61,464 bases of DNA from Verrucomicrobiota bacterium (GCA_027622555.1 JAQBYJ010000024.1:1-61464); one strand, 5' to 3'; counted from the stretch's first letter, positions 49,784 through 58,964 are shown. The notes: generated from the sequence alone by a model not told the origin. Translations and numbers: made by a program.

Positions 49784-49811
49784 TGTAACATTATCGTAAC
49801 CTATATGTAAC
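49784..49811 (+). promoter_or_regulatory. Three TGTAAC-type direct repeats at exact 11-bp spacing
   Basis: TGTAAC at 49784, CGTAAC at 49795 and TGTAAC at 49806 lie on one face of the helix. Three tandem half-sites with 11-bp period are the classical operator form for OmpR/PhoB-family response regulators. A TAGGAAT-like -10 follows about 11 bases downstream. The array lies 112-90 bases before the first ATG of the tonB-like gene. Confidence 0.6.
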
Positions 49812-49882
49812 ATCACAGATTTAGGAATGTAGGTGATTACCTCAATGTTTACGAGGATTTAACTATAAAACTGCTTTACTTT

Positions 49883-49899
49883 TGTAACCTGTTTGTAAC
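49883..49899 (+). promoter_or_regulatory. Second TGTAAC pair, 11-bp spacing, abutting the tonB-like start
   Basis: TGTAAC at 49883 and again at 49894, with the second copy ending one base before the ATG at 49901. It has the same half-site and period as the upstream array. Bound protein here would cover the translation start region and could repress or modulate. Confidence 0.5.
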
Positions 49900-49900
49900 A

Positions 49901-50266
49901 ATGTTTGTTATGAATTCTGTAATTAAGTTAGCGGTAGTAATTACCCTCCTCTCCCCGGTAGGTCTGTTTGCGGAAGATTGCGAAGTATCCTGCTGTAAAG
50001 CGCCAACCGTTGTTAATTACTCTAAACCTGAGATTCCGGCCGATATGCTTAAATCGGGTGAAACGGCTGAAATTGTTCTTCGTTGTGCTATTGATGAAAA
50101 AGGACAATTAATCGGAGTTAAAACCTTATCAACATCCCATGATAAATTGGAAGCTGTGGTTCTCGCAGCCGTTCAACATTGGACCTTTGATGCATCCCTG
50201 GAAAAGGGTGAGCCCCAGCGAGCGACCGTTAATATACCTTTCAAATTCACAGTGGCCTCTAAGTAG
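49901..50266 (+). CDS. Secreted TonB C-terminal-domain protein
   Basis: The 121-residue protein has an N-terminal signal or anchor (SVIKLAVVITLLSPVGLFA), then directly a TonB-CTD fold: KPEIPADMLKSGETAEIVL, DEKGQLIGVKTLS, VVLAAVQHWTFDASLEKG, ending NIPFKFTV. Normal TonB has a proline-rich spacer of ~100 residues to span the periplasm; here there is none. A cysteine cluster (DCEVSCCKAP) follows the likely cleavage site. ATG at 49910 is an alternative start. It may act as an adaptor or carry out a TonB-like task for the next receptor. Confidence 0.75.
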   Translation: MFVMNSVIKLAVVITLLSPVGLFAEDCEVSCCKAPTVVNYSKPEIPADMLKSGETAEIVLRCAIDEKGQLIGVKTLSTSHDKLEAVVLAAVQHWTFDASLEKGEPQRATVNIPFKFTVASK

Positions 50267-50291
50267 CCCGTCCAAGGAATAAATCATTTTC

Positions 50292-50319
50292 AAGCACCAC
50301 CTTCGGGTGGTGCTTTTTT
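50292..50319 (+). terminator. Strong Rho-independent terminator
   Basis: AAGCACCACC and GGTGGTGCTT form a perfect 10-bp stem with a TTCG tetraloop, followed by TTTT. It ends the transcript of the tonB-like gene, so the receptor gene downstream needs its own promoter. Confidence 0.9.
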
Positions 50320-50329
50320 GTGTATTTTA

Positions 50330-50366
50330 GTTACAGCCATGTTACGTAGGTAACAATTCAGTTACA
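50330..50366. promoter_or_regulatory. TGTAAC-type repeats (inverted orientation) upstream of the receptor gene
   Basis: GTTACA at 50330, GTTACG at 50341 (11 bases on) and GTTACA at 50361 are the reverse complements of the repeats before the tonB-like gene. GGTAAC at 50349 makes a palindrome with the second copy (GTTACGTAGGTAAC). The array lies about 70-107 bases before the receptor ATG. Confidence 0.5.
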
Positions 50367-50436
50367 GCGATTGATTGTAGTTGTTTTCGGAAAATATGCC
50401 GCCCATATCCGGCCATGTTTTAACAAACGTTATCAC

Positions 50437-53343
50437 ATGGGTATGCTTAAAAATAAACGGCTTGGTTTATTTAATTCTCTATTGGGAGTTCTATTGACCA
50501 CAATAATTTCATACGGACAAAACGAGACCGGAACCATATCTGGAAAAATCATCGACAAAGATTTTGGCGATGGGTTACGAGGCGTTTTAGTAAAGGTGGA
50601 AGGGCTGGAAACAGATTTCATTTATTCCGACCTGGAAGGACGATATGTGGTGCGTAATGTCCCGATGGGTACTTACACGCTGATCTACGAAAAAAAGAAT
50701 TATCAGACAGCTCGGATCGCAGATGTCGAAGTCATCGCGTCTGAAGTATTTTCATTGGATGTTCCGCTTCAAGCCATAGGCGCTGACTTTACCCTGGATG
50801 TCTTTGAAATTACCGTCGATCAGATGGTTTCCCAGAACGTTGTTCTGCTTGCCGACCGGCAACGGTCAGCCTCACTTAGCGATGCGTTGAGCTCTGAAGA
50901 CTTTTCGCGTGCCAGTGCGGGTGATGCAGCCGAGGCCATGACAAAAATTACAGGTGTGAATATCGTCGATGGCAAATACGCGGTCGTGCGCGGCTTGGGT
51001 GACCGTTACTCAAACACCTTGATGAACGGTGCTGTTCTACCAAGTAACGATCCCAGTAAAAAGTCGGTTCAACTCGATATCATTCCCTCAGACCTTTTAG
51101 AGAAAATTGTTACCACCAAATCATTTACGCCTGACAAGCCGGGAGACTTTACGGGTGGTTCAGTAGAGATAACAACCAAGCCCTTCCCCGACGAATTCGT
51201 CCTAACGGCGAGTGTCGGGTTAGGCTTTAATGAGGCTACAGGGGAAAATATATTGGGAATTCCGGGAAGGGATATGGATTTTCTCGGCGATACGGATGAT
51301 GCCCTACCGGCAACCATTCCTCCTACACCGGGCGAGTACGCTCTGGCTACTCGTTTCAAAACCACTGATGAAGCAAAGTCATTGTTTCGGGATTTGCATC
51401 GTTCGGGATGGTATCCAGTAAGGAAAAAAGCCGACCCAAATCTTTCGTTTGGAGCCACTGTAGGGGATAGTAAATCCGTCTTCACCTCGGGTAACTTTGG
51501 CTATCTGGTCAGTTTCACCTACGACCACAACTATGATCTGATCGACAACAAGCGTTCCGAGCGCTGGATTGGTACGCCCGAAGAACTTCGGCCCAAGAAT
51601 GGATTCGATATTACAGAATCAGATGAAGAGATCAGTTGGGGAGGACTCATCAACCTCGCCTTGCTTCCTAATCCGGAGCATGAAGTTTCCTACAACTTTA
51701 TAATCAATACCAAGAGTAGCGATTCCGTTGTTTTTGGTGACAATGGGTTTGAAAATACGACTAATGTAGTTGAGCCAGGATTGCCAGTTGGATCCTTTAA
51801 TCTGCCGACGGGGAGGGATGCCGCCGCTGAGTTTTTAAATATCACCCGCTTGCAGCACTCGGTTAAGGAGTTGAACCTCCACCAATTTAAAGGGAAGCAC
51901 GTGTTTCCAGCGTTCTCCGAAATGGAGCTCAATTGGTCGGCCAATTTTTCAGAAACCTCGGAGGAAAATCCAGACAAGCGAACCTTTACAAACCTGAAAT
52001 ATGCCTATCCTGATGGAGCTGCCAATTCACTATTCCTGTCTGAGAATCCGAAATTTCCCTTCAAGTCGTATGATAACCTGGTCGACGACAAAACGAACTA
52101 CACAATCGACCTGACCTTTCCTCTCAATATTTCCGCTCTGAATTCAGGAGAGATTAAGTTGGGAGCGTTCACCTCGGAATCAGACAGAAACTCGATTGGA
52201 CGCTACTTTTCGGCGACAGGGTCCAATGGCATTGTAAGTAATACGGATTCCAAGATAGAGTTTTATCAACGCTTCGAGGAAGACGTCTGGATCGATCAAA
52301 GTTTTGATCCGGGAAATGGGAAATTCCGACCGGGGCAGGTGACCTTCATTGAGCAGACAAGTCGCCAGGGAAATGTGCAGTCCTATTCGGGAACCGAGAA
52401 AATTGATGCCTACTACCTGATGGCTGACCTCCAGTTCAAAAACAACCTCCGATTCATTTTCGGTGCCCGTAATGAAAAAACGGATATGGATGTCGCTACA
52501 GTGGATGATTTTGTCAATCAGGCGCTTCGTAACTCCGGTGCGATTGATAATGACAAGTGGCTACCCGCTTTCCATGCCGTCTATCCTCTCGGAGAAGATA
52601 AAACTCAGAATCTGAGATTCTCATACGGCAAGACGCTTGCCCGTCCTACCTTCCGGGAGTTTTCACCTTTCCGGGTGGAAGATTCGCAGAGCGGGGAAAT
52701 TTATACTGGCAATCCGGATCTGGAACTCACTTTTACCAACAACTTTGACCTGCGTTGGGAATGGTTTATCGGTGAAGTAGACTTGCTCGCATTTGGCTTC
52801 TACTACAAAGACTTCTCCAATCCAATTGTTCAAACCGTATCCAGCGGCGTAAACGCGAACCCGCTCTACTCCTGGGAAAACGCTCCGGCTGGAACCATCG
52901 CTGGTGCCGAATTTGAAGTAAGAAAATCAGTAGGAGATTTTTGGAGTGTTGGAGGAAACGTCACCTACATCGATTCCGAGATTGATCCTTTAGATATGGA
53001 TGCTTCTGGAACCATTTTTGAAGGACAACCGGAATACATTCTCAATTTTAATGTCGGTTACAACAACCCGGACAATGGTTGGGCCGCCAATGTGTTTGTT
53101 AACCATGTAGCCGAGACCTTGAGGTATATTGGCGAAACGGTTCCAAATATTTTCGAAGACGCATATTCTTCCGTCGATCTGAATGCGTCCAAATCCATCG
53201 GTCGTTGGACGATCAAGTTTACCGCCAAGAATGTCACAGATCAACGCCGACAATTCTTCTACGACGGCATCAATGAAAAACCGGTGTATGAATCCTGGAA
53301 ACCAGGTCCGTCCTACAGTCTTAGCGCCTCCTACCGGCACTAA
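50437..53343 (+). CDS. TonB-dependent outer-membrane receptor with CarboxypepD_reg-like domain
   Basis: I place the start at the ATG at 50437 (MGMLKNKRLG), giving 968 residues with a signal peptide ending near SYGQ. A CarboxypepD_reg-like domain follows (GTISGKIIDKDFGDGLRGV to about residue 115), a probable TonB box (DVFEITVDQ), the plug (ASAGDAAEAMTKITGVNIV, VRGLGDRYSNTLMNGAVLP, GGSVEITTK) and a barrel to the end (YSLSASYRH). The last residue is His, not the usual Phe. It imports a large or scarce solute across the outer membrane. The beta-helix gene follows after 25 bases. Confidence 0.93.
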   Translation: MGMLKNKRLGLFNSLLGVLLTTIISYGQNETGTISGKIIDKDFGDGLRGVLVKVEGLETDFIYSDLEGRYVVRNVPMGTYTLIYEKKNYQTARIADVEVIASEVFSLDVPLQAIGADFTLDVFEITVDQMVSQNVVLLADRQRSASLSDALSSEDFSRASAGDAAEAMTKITGVNIVDGKYAVVRGLGDRYSNTLMNGAVLPSNDPSKKSVQLDIIPSDLLEKIVTTKSFTPDKPGDFTGGSVEITTKPFPDEFVLTASVGLGFNEATGENILGIPGRDMDFLGDTDDALPATIPPTPGEYALATRFKTTDEAKSLFRDLHRSGWYPVRKKADPNLSFGATVGDSKSVFTSGNFGYLVSFTYDHNYDLIDNKRSERWIGTPEELRPKNGFDITESDEEISWGGLINLALLPNPEHEVSYNFIINTKSSDSVVFGDNGFENTTNVVEPGLPVGSFNLPTGRDAAAEFLNITRLQHSVKELNLHQFKGKHVFPAFSEMELNWSANFSETSEENPDKRTFTNLKYAYPDGAANSLFLSENPKFPFKSYDNLVDDKTNYTIDLTFPLNISALNSGEIKLGAFTSESDRNSIGRYFSATGSNGIVSNTDSKIEFYQRFEEDVWIDQSFDPGNGKFRPGQVTFIEQTSRQGNVQSYSGTEKIDAYYLMADLQFKNNLRFIFGARNEKTDMDVATVDDFVNQALRNSGAIDNDKWLPAFHAVYPLGEDKTQNLRFSYGKTLARPTFREFSPFRVEDSQSGEIYTGNPDLELTFTNNFDLRWEWFIGEVDLLAFGFYYKDFSNPIVQTVSSGVNANPLYSWENAPAGTIAGAEFEVRKSVGDFWSVGGNVTYIDSEIDPLDMDASGTIFEGQPEYILNFNVGYNNPDNGWAANVFVNHVAETLRYIGETVPNIFEDAYSSVDLNASKSIGRWTIKFTAKNVTDQRRQFFYDGINEKPVYESWKPGPSYSLSASYRH

Positions 53344-53368
53344 TATTTACCTATCCAAAAATAAAGTT

Positions 53369-55204
53369 ATGAAACCCATAAAAATAAAAATGAAAATGAA
53401 AAATCTGATTAGTATCCTAGCAACGATGGCAGTGATGTCATCCGTATACGCCGCAGATGTCCCAGTGACGGCGAATATAACTACAAACACCACTTGGACT
53501 GCAGACAATGAATACCTCCTCGGACAACCTGTTTTTGTTACCGATGAAGCCATTCTAACCATTGAACCTGGCACTAGAATTCTCGCATTTGAAGATATTG
53601 CGAACCAGACCTTTGGATCACTCATCATCACTCGCGGTTGCCAAATAATCGCTGATGGAACTCCGAGAGCACCGATCGTTTTCACTGCTTTGGCAGAGCG
53701 TGATGGAGTTGAAACGGCGCCTGGCGTATTTCGCGACATAGAAATCACAGACGTTAGTCTTTGGGGCGGCGTCATTCTTCTCGGTAATGCCGTAGTCAAT
53801 GGTCCAGGAAACATCCTCATTGATCCTACCAACACCGCGAACCCACCTACCTTTGAGGTTGAAGGTTTTCCAGCCGGTTCTTCAGATCTGATCACCTACG
53901 GTGGTATCGATGACACCGATAACTCAGGAGTTCTTCGCTTCGTATCCATTCGTTATGGTGGATTCGAGTTTGCTGAAGACGAAGAAATCAACGGACTTAC
54001 TTTGGGGGCTGTTGGAAGCGGAACAACCATCGAGTTCGTTGAAGTATTCAACAATTCGGATGACGGAGTTGAGTTCTTTGGCGGCACCGTAAACACCAAG
54101 TTCATGGTTATGGCCTTCAACGAAGACGAGTCGTTTGACTCCGACCAGGGATGGCGTGGTAAAAACCAATTTTGGTTCGCCATTCAAAAAGATGTTGGAA
54201 ACGGTTCAAATTATGGATCCGAACAAGATGGTGGTGACGGAGATGACAAAACGCTCATGCCTTTTTCCACGCCTATGATTGCTAACGCCACTTTCATCGG
54301 TTCTGGCGTTGGAGGATCTAATCCTCAAGACAACGCGGCACTTAGATGGAAAGAAAATGCTGCCCCCAGCTATTACAACTCTCTGTTCACTGATTTCAAA
54401 AAATATGTCATCCGTATGGACGATGCCGATACCGAGGCTCAATACACGGCCGGGCGTAGTGCGATCGAAGGTTCTGTTTTCGGAAACTTCGGAACTTGGG
54501 ACGGCACGATTAATTCTCTCACTAAAGGCAGCAAAGCGGCTGAAGTGTCTATTCTTACAGGAACGAACAGCTCCAACACCGCGATTGGTGATGCGATTGT
54601 TGTGGAATCCATTTCACGGGAAGCAGATAGCGGTGGGCTCGATCCTCGTGTGTTGGACTTATCTAGCCCAGTCTATGACATGGCAACGATTATGGATCTT
54701 CCAGACGACCCCTTTTACTCTGTCGTAGACCACAAAGGAGCGGTTGGAACCTTCAACTGGATGAAAGGTTGGACTGCTCTTGACGAAAAGGGTTACTTGG
54801 CGACTTCTGCTGAAGACCTTAAGCTTGATGCAGAATTCTTAAACACTTCCACGCGTGCTCTGATTGGAGTAGGTCCTGGTGAGGAAATGAACCTAGGGTT
54901 CGTTATCGGCGGCACGGAGCCTCAGACGGTATATGTCACTGCGAAGGGTCCAAGTCTTCCCGTTCCTACGCCTTTGGATGACCCCAAGCTGACTCTTTTT
55001 TCTGGTGGTACTCCGATCGAAGTGAACTTCGCATGGAAAGATTCTCCTAATCGTGGGTTGATCGAAGCGACAACCTTGCCTCCTTCCGACGATTTGGAAG
55101 CAGCCATCGTAGCCACGCTTCCTCCCGGTTCCTATACTGCTCTCATTGAAAGCGAAAGCGGCAACGTAGGAATCGCGATTGGCGAAGTATTTATTTATCG
55201 TTAA
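53369..55204 (+). CDS. Secreted beta-helix-type surface protein, probable receptor partner
   Basis: I take the ATG at 53369, giving 611 residues; a longer frame to 53183 runs back into the receptor gene. A signal peptide (NLISILATMAVMSSVYA) is followed by WTADNEYLLGQPVFV, AILTIEPGTRILAFED and RGCQIIADGTPRAPIVFTA, typical of right-handed beta-helix proteins. An Asp/Gly-rich middle has NNSDDGVEFFGG and DNAALRWKENA. The C-terminal ~100 residues (AKGPSLPVPTPLDDPKLTLF to IGEVFIYR) look like a domain common on verrucomicrobial surface proteins. Tight linkage suggests it works with the receptor, perhaps in substrate capture. Confidence 0.8.
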   Translation: MKPIKIKMKMKNLISILATMAVMSSVYAADVPVTANITTNTTWTADNEYLLGQPVFVTDEAILTIEPGTRILAFEDIANQTFGSLIITRGCQIIADGTPRAPIVFTALAERDGVETAPGVFRDIEITDVSLWGGVILLGNAVVNGPGNILIDPTNTANPPTFEVEGFPAGSSDLITYGGIDDTDNSGVLRFVSIRYGGFEFAEDEEINGLTLGAVGSGTTIEFVEVFNNSDDGVEFFGGTVNTKFMVMAFNEDESFDSDQGWRGKNQFWFAIQKDVGNGSNYGSEQDGGDGDDKTLMPFSTPMIANATFIGSGVGGSNPQDNAALRWKENAAPSYYNSLFTDFKKYVIRMDDADTEAQYTAGRSAIEGSVFGNFGTWDGTINSLTKGSKAAEVSILTGTNSSNTAIGDAIVVESISREADSGGLDPRVLDLSSPVYDMATIMDLPDDPFYSVVDHKGAVGTFNWMKGWTALDEKGYLATSAEDLKLDAEFLNTSTRALIGVGPGEEMNLGFVIGGTEPQTVYVTAKGPSLPVPTPLDDPKLTLFSGGTPIEVNFAWKDSPNRGLIEATTLPPSDDLEAAIVATLPPGSYTALIESESGNVGIAIGEVFIYR

Positions 55205-55229
55205 TTTTCCAAGCCAGCATAATACCCAA

Positions 55230-55270
55230 GGGGCTCGTCGTGTTTCTAACACGGCGGGCCCCTGTTTTTT
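55230..55270 (+). terminator. Rho-independent terminator after the beta-helix gene
   Basis: GGGGCTCGTCGTGT and ACACGGCGGGCCCC form a long stem around a short TTCTA loop, followed by TGTTTTTTT. It closes the receptor/beta-helix transcript. Confidence 0.85.
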
Positions 55271-55311
55271 TGATCGACGCCCAAGCAGCTTTTTTAAAAC
55301 TCCACCTCCTT

Positions 55312-56574
55312 ATGTCTACGCCTCGATTTTTATCCCATGACCAATGCAAGCAGATCGCTCGTGAGTTTCGCACTCCGACTTATGTGTACGACGAGGCATC
55401 GTTAAGAAAAGCTGCCGAAGCAGTCCTGGCTTTTCCAAGACCTTTCGGATTTACGGGACGTTATGCCATGAAGGCGTGTCCAAACGGTGCTGTCCTCAGT
55501 TTATTTCGTGACTGGGGTCTTCACTTCGATGCAAGCAGTGGGCACGAGGTGCTACGCGCGGTGCAGTCCGGGATTCCGGCAGAGCGAATTAGTCTCTCTT
55601 CGCAAGAGTTTCCTGAAAACATAACTGACCTGGTGAATCTCGGGATTTCGGTCAATGCCTGCTCATTAAAGCAAGTGGAAGCCTTTGGAAGAGCCTTCCC
55701 CGGAGGTCGGCTCGGACTGCGCGTAAACCCAGGTGTAGGCTCCGGTGGCACACTCAAAACTAATGTGGGAGGTCCATCTTCCAGCTTTGGCATCTGGCAT
55801 GAGCTTCTGGGGCAGACTCAGGAAATTGTGGAGAAGTATTCGTTGCAGGTATTTCGCATCCATTCCCACATTGGTTCAGGCAGCGACGCGGATGTTTGGG
55901 TTAAAGCTGCCAATCTGACTTTGAATCAGGTGCGTCTATTTCCCAATGTTACCCATGTGAATCTTGGTGGAGGCTTCAAAGTCGGCCGTATGCCAGGGGA
56001 AGTTTCAACGGATCTCCAAGTGGTTGGGCAACCGGTCAAAGCCGCACTCGAAGCCTTTGCTAAAGAAACGGGTCGTGAGCTCCATCTTGAGATCGAACCA
56101 GGAACCTACCTGGCCGCCAACTCCGGTTGCCTGCTTGCCTCCGTTCAGGACAAAACCCATACCGGTGCTGAAGGACATGTCTTTCTAAAACTGGATACAG
56201 GGATGACAGAAATTCTCCGTCCTACGCTTTACGCTGCTCAGCAGCCGATGACTGTTGTGCCCGTCGAATACAGATCCTCAGAAGAAAAAGAATCCGTCAT
56301 CGTTGTGGGGCATTGCTGTGAATCAGGTGATCTTCTAACCCCGGATCAGTCTGACCCAGGTCTCTTGAAAGAGCGCGTCCTAACCAAGGCCGAAATCGGT
56401 GATCTCTTCGTGATCGATGGAGCGGGTGCCTATTGCTCAAGCATGCCGGCAAAAAACTATAATTCGTTTCCAGAAGTCCCTGAGGTGCTATTGCGCGAAT
56501 CCGGAGAAGTGGTGCTTATCCGCAAACGTCAAACACTGGCTCAGGTTTTCCAGAACGAGGTGCCCTTGGCCTGA
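55312..56574 (+). CDS. lysA: Diaminopimelate decarboxylase-like PLP enzyme
   Basis: I use the ATG at 55312 (MSTPRFLSHDQ), giving 420 residues; the longer frame to 55240 crosses the terminator. The group IV decarboxylase fold is clear: PLP lysine in RYAMKACPNGAVL, HSHIGSG, NLGGGFKVG, EPGTYLAANSG and the active-site cysteine region GHCCESGDLLTP, ending AGAYCSSMPAKNYNSFP. It most likely makes lysine from meso-DAP; a related amino-acid decarboxylase cannot be excluded. It stands alone. Confidence 0.82.
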   Translation: MSTPRFLSHDQCKQIAREFRTPTYVYDEASLRKAAEAVLAFPRPFGFTGRYAMKACPNGAVLSLFRDWGLHFDASSGHEVLRAVQSGIPAERISLSSQEFPENITDLVNLGISVNACSLKQVEAFGRAFPGGRLGLRVNPGVGSGGTLKTNVGGPSSSFGIWHELLGQTQEIVEKYSLQVFRIHSHIGSGSDADVWVKAANLTLNQVRLFPNVTHVNLGGGFKVGRMPGEVSTDLQVVGQPVKAALEAFAKETGRELHLEIEPGTYLAANSGCLLASVQDKTHTGAEGHVFLKLDTGMTEILRPTLYAAQQPMTVVPVEYRSSEEKESVIVVGHCCESGDLLTPDQSDPGLLKERVLTKAEIGDLFVIDGAGAYCSSMPAKNYNSFPEVPEVLLRESGEVVLIRKRQTLAQVFQNEVPLA

Positions 56575-56769
56575 ATCCTTTTTGGAGGTTTGAACGGTTG
56601 GATATGGGGGTGTCAGATTTCTGAAACGAAAACGTTTCTCACTTTCCTCGTCGGAGAACGTCGGCCTACTGAAACCTGTACACTGAAACCACCCTTCTTT
56701 TTTGCCTGGTTGAGGCAGGGCAGGTTCCCTTAGTTCCAGCAAGCTCGCTGGGAAATCACTTCTTTCAGG

Positions 56770-57123
56770 CTACTGCCAGACTACGATATCCGCGACCCAG
56801 TGGTGAACGGATAACCCACGGTAGTTGCCGACCTTGACCGCCCGAATATTCACCGCAGCCTGGCCTTTGACCTTCTTCCCCTGTTTGGTGAATATATCTT
56901 TGGCCTTTTCGATATTGGTCGTTTCCGCAGTCACCTCAGCAATTTTCACGTAGGGCCGGGCTTCGGGGGCATTTCTGAATATTTCGAATCTATACTTGGC
57001 AACGCGTGTTGCGTTGGCTCCAGGAACTGGATTAACCGAGTACTCAACAGATCGTTTTCCGCAACCTGCGAAAAACATCAAAGCGGTTAATGATAGAACA
57101 GAAATTTGAAACATACCCTTCAT
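56770..57123 (-). CDS. Small lipoprotein of unknown function
   Basis: The 117-residue protein has a lipoprotein signal with lipobox FFAGCGK (Cys at residue 21). The mature part has an alternating beta-strand pattern (RVAKYRFEIFRNAP, YVKIAEVTAETTN) and ends HHWVADIVVWQ, which resembles a compact alpha/beta fold. No family name can be given. The convergent gap to the decarboxylase gene (56575-56769) has no gene. Confidence 0.65.
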   Translation of the reverse strand: MKGMFQISVLSLTALMFFAGCGKRSVEYSVNPVPGANATRVAKYRFEIFRNAPEARPYVKIAEVTAETTNIEKAKDIFTKQGKKVKGQAAVNIRAVKVGNYRGLSVHHWVADIVVWQ

Positions 57124-57275
57124 TGCAAGGTGGTTAAAACGATTGGCTATCCGCCTGTCAAAATTTCATTTGCGTGATTTTAAAGAACACAAACCTGTCG
57201 GATTCCTGTAATGGTTTCCGCCTTTTGGATTTTCCACACTGTAAGCGTGGCGATAAAAATATTCGAAGTACGGGG

Positions 57276-58556
57276 TCACCCCTTTCTGTAGAGCTTTTCC
57301 TGATTGCGGTTGTAAGCTGCGACAAATGCTTCAAGAGCCTTCACCGCGTTTCCAGGACCGTCTTCTTCCTGGAGCACCTGTTGTATCTCACGGGCTTTCC
57401 CGCGATAGTCCTCTTGTTGTTCGATTCGTTGAACTTGAGAAGGTAGCCGTTCGGGCCAGTGCTTTTGTTTTATGACCCAACCTACTCCCAGACGTTTCAT
57501 TTCGGCTCCGAAGAAATGTTGATCCGCAATATGAGGGATTATTATATGTGGCTTTCCGGCTGTAAGGACTGACGCCGTCGTTCCTGCCCCACCATGATGA
57601 ATCACGCAAGATGCATGGCGGAAAAGCTGGTCGTGCGACATGCTGCCAACCACAAGAATTTCGGGGCGTTCCACTTCTACCGAAAGCCCGGACCAGCCAG
57701 TCTGAATAATAATCTTTTTGCCTTCGGGCCAGTTTTTCTCAAATCGGCTCATGATAGAATGGGTATCATCAAAGGCGACACTTCCAAAAGTGAGAACGGG
57801 GACCAGTTCTCCTCCTGAAAAGGCTGTAATTCTAGTTTCCTTTTCCTCAGATTCGGGTGCTTGCCAACGCAGGAACCCCGTAAATTTGAAAATATCATCC
57901 ACGCGTCCGCGATTCGACATGAGTGCTTTCGAAACCACGGTTAGTACAAGGTCGCAGGGTCTGATTAAAAAATCCTTTGATAATGGAAGATTCTTTTCCC
58001 TAAAAACCTGTCCAATGACTCCATTGATGGTCATATCCACTATGAAATTGGAAATGCTCCAAAAGGTCCTATTCCAAATAGACTGAACGAAGTCAGGCAT
58101 CCAGTTTAGTGAGGGGACCAACTCCGGCGGGTAGTTCGGCGATGGGATGGTATTGTGGCAAAATGCGAAAGAGATGAAAGGCTTGCCCTGCCGTTCCGCT
58201 ATGGCTTTGTAATTAGGAAATAGGTACGAGCTGACCAACACATCGTTGTCCCTCAAGGCCTCATCAATTTTATCAATGAGCTCGGACAAAAAGGGCAATG
58301 CCCCTTTATAAATTTTGCGAAGCTGCAAAATAGGATTATGGGTCCGGTCCAAGTCGCGCATGAACTCAGTAAAGATCTCCTGTTCCCAATCCGGAGGAAG
58401 ATGAAAATAAGTGATGCCCGCCCTAAGGATTTCGGATTTGTAAAGCCGTGCGGATGCGAAAGTTACTTCATGCCCGGCTTCCCGTAGGGCTTTGCCGTAG
58501 GCTATGATCGGATAAATGTCACCGATGGATCCGTGGGACGTTAGGAGTACTCGCAT
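57276..58556 (-). CDS. UGT/GT1-type glycosyltransferase
   Basis: The 426-residue GT-B enzyme begins VLLTSHGSIGDIYPIIAYGKAL, the GT28/GT1 acceptor-lobe motif. The donor lobe has VPVLTFGSVAFDD and the signature CVIHHGGAGTTASVLTAGKP, with HHGGAGT contacting the diphosphate. Such enzymes glycosylate lipids, sterols or secondary metabolites. No pathway genes are adjacent, so the acceptor is unknown. Confidence 0.9.
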   Translation of the reverse strand: MRVLLTSHGSIGDIYPIIAYGKALREAGHEVTFASARLYKSEILRAGITYFHLPPDWEQEIFTEFMRDLDRTHNPILQLRKIYKGALPFLSELIDKIDEALRDNDVLVSSYLFPNYKAIAERQGKPFISFAFCHNTIPSPNYPPELVPSLNWMPDFVQSIWNRTFWSISNFIVDMTINGVIGQVFREKNLPLSKDFLIRPCDLVLTVVSKALMSNRGRVDDIFKFTGFLRWQAPESEEKETRITAFSGGELVPVLTFGSVAFDDTHSIMSRFEKNWPEGKKIIIQTGWSGLSVEVERPEILVVGSMSHDQLFRHASCVIHHGGAGTTASVLTAGKPHIIIPHIADQHFFGAEMKRLGVGWVIKQKHWPERLPSQVQRIEQQEDYRGKAREIQQVLQEEDGPGNAVKALEAFVAAYNRNQEKLYRKG

Positions 58557-58666
58557 TGTAGGACTTCCTCCTTGATAACCGGGGTGTTTTTCTCAACCAC
58601 TTTACTTTGACGATTCTTTGTTAAATCGGTGACCTCCACTTCCACTGGAGTGGTAAACAAACGGTA

Positions 58667-58807
58667 TTATTCCCCAGCCTTAAAATGGAGAAATACGCGA
58701 ATCAGGATGTAAAGTACACCTACGCCCAGGATGGCAAACATAGCCAGATTGGGATTTGATTTCCGGTCTTTGTTGAAATGTTTTGGGTTATTTTCTTCTG
58801 CGGTCAT
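58667..58807 (-). CDS. Small single-pass membrane protein
   Basis: I take the ATG at 58807, giving 46 residues (MTAEENNPKHFNKDRKSN). The N-terminal half is charged, followed by one helix (LAMFAILGVGVLYILIRVFL) and a short polar end. No function is evident. A longer frame to 58852 is possible. Confidence 0.5.
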   Translation of the reverse strand: MTAEENNPKHFNKDRKSNPNLAMFAILGVGVLYILIRVFLHFKAGE

Positions 58808-58964
58808 GGTTCTTTTTAATATACTCACCACGGTATGAATTGAAAGAACCAATCCCCCTGATTCCAGGTTGAATGGATTCTGGTTGGGGTCAGGAGTCTG
58901 GTGACTCCAGGAAGCTGGATAAATTGGAAAGCCTGGAAAAGGGACTCGCAGCCATCAGGCGAAG

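Noticed and set aside
53183-53368. Extended N-terminus of the beta-helix protein
   Set aside because: It overlaps the end of the receptor gene in another frame, and the signal peptide begins only after the ATG at 53369.
56623-56638. GAAACGAAAACGTTTC palindrome, possible LacI-type operator or hairpin
   Set aside because: It sits between two convergent gene ends, so there is no promoter for it to control, and it has no T run to act as a terminator.
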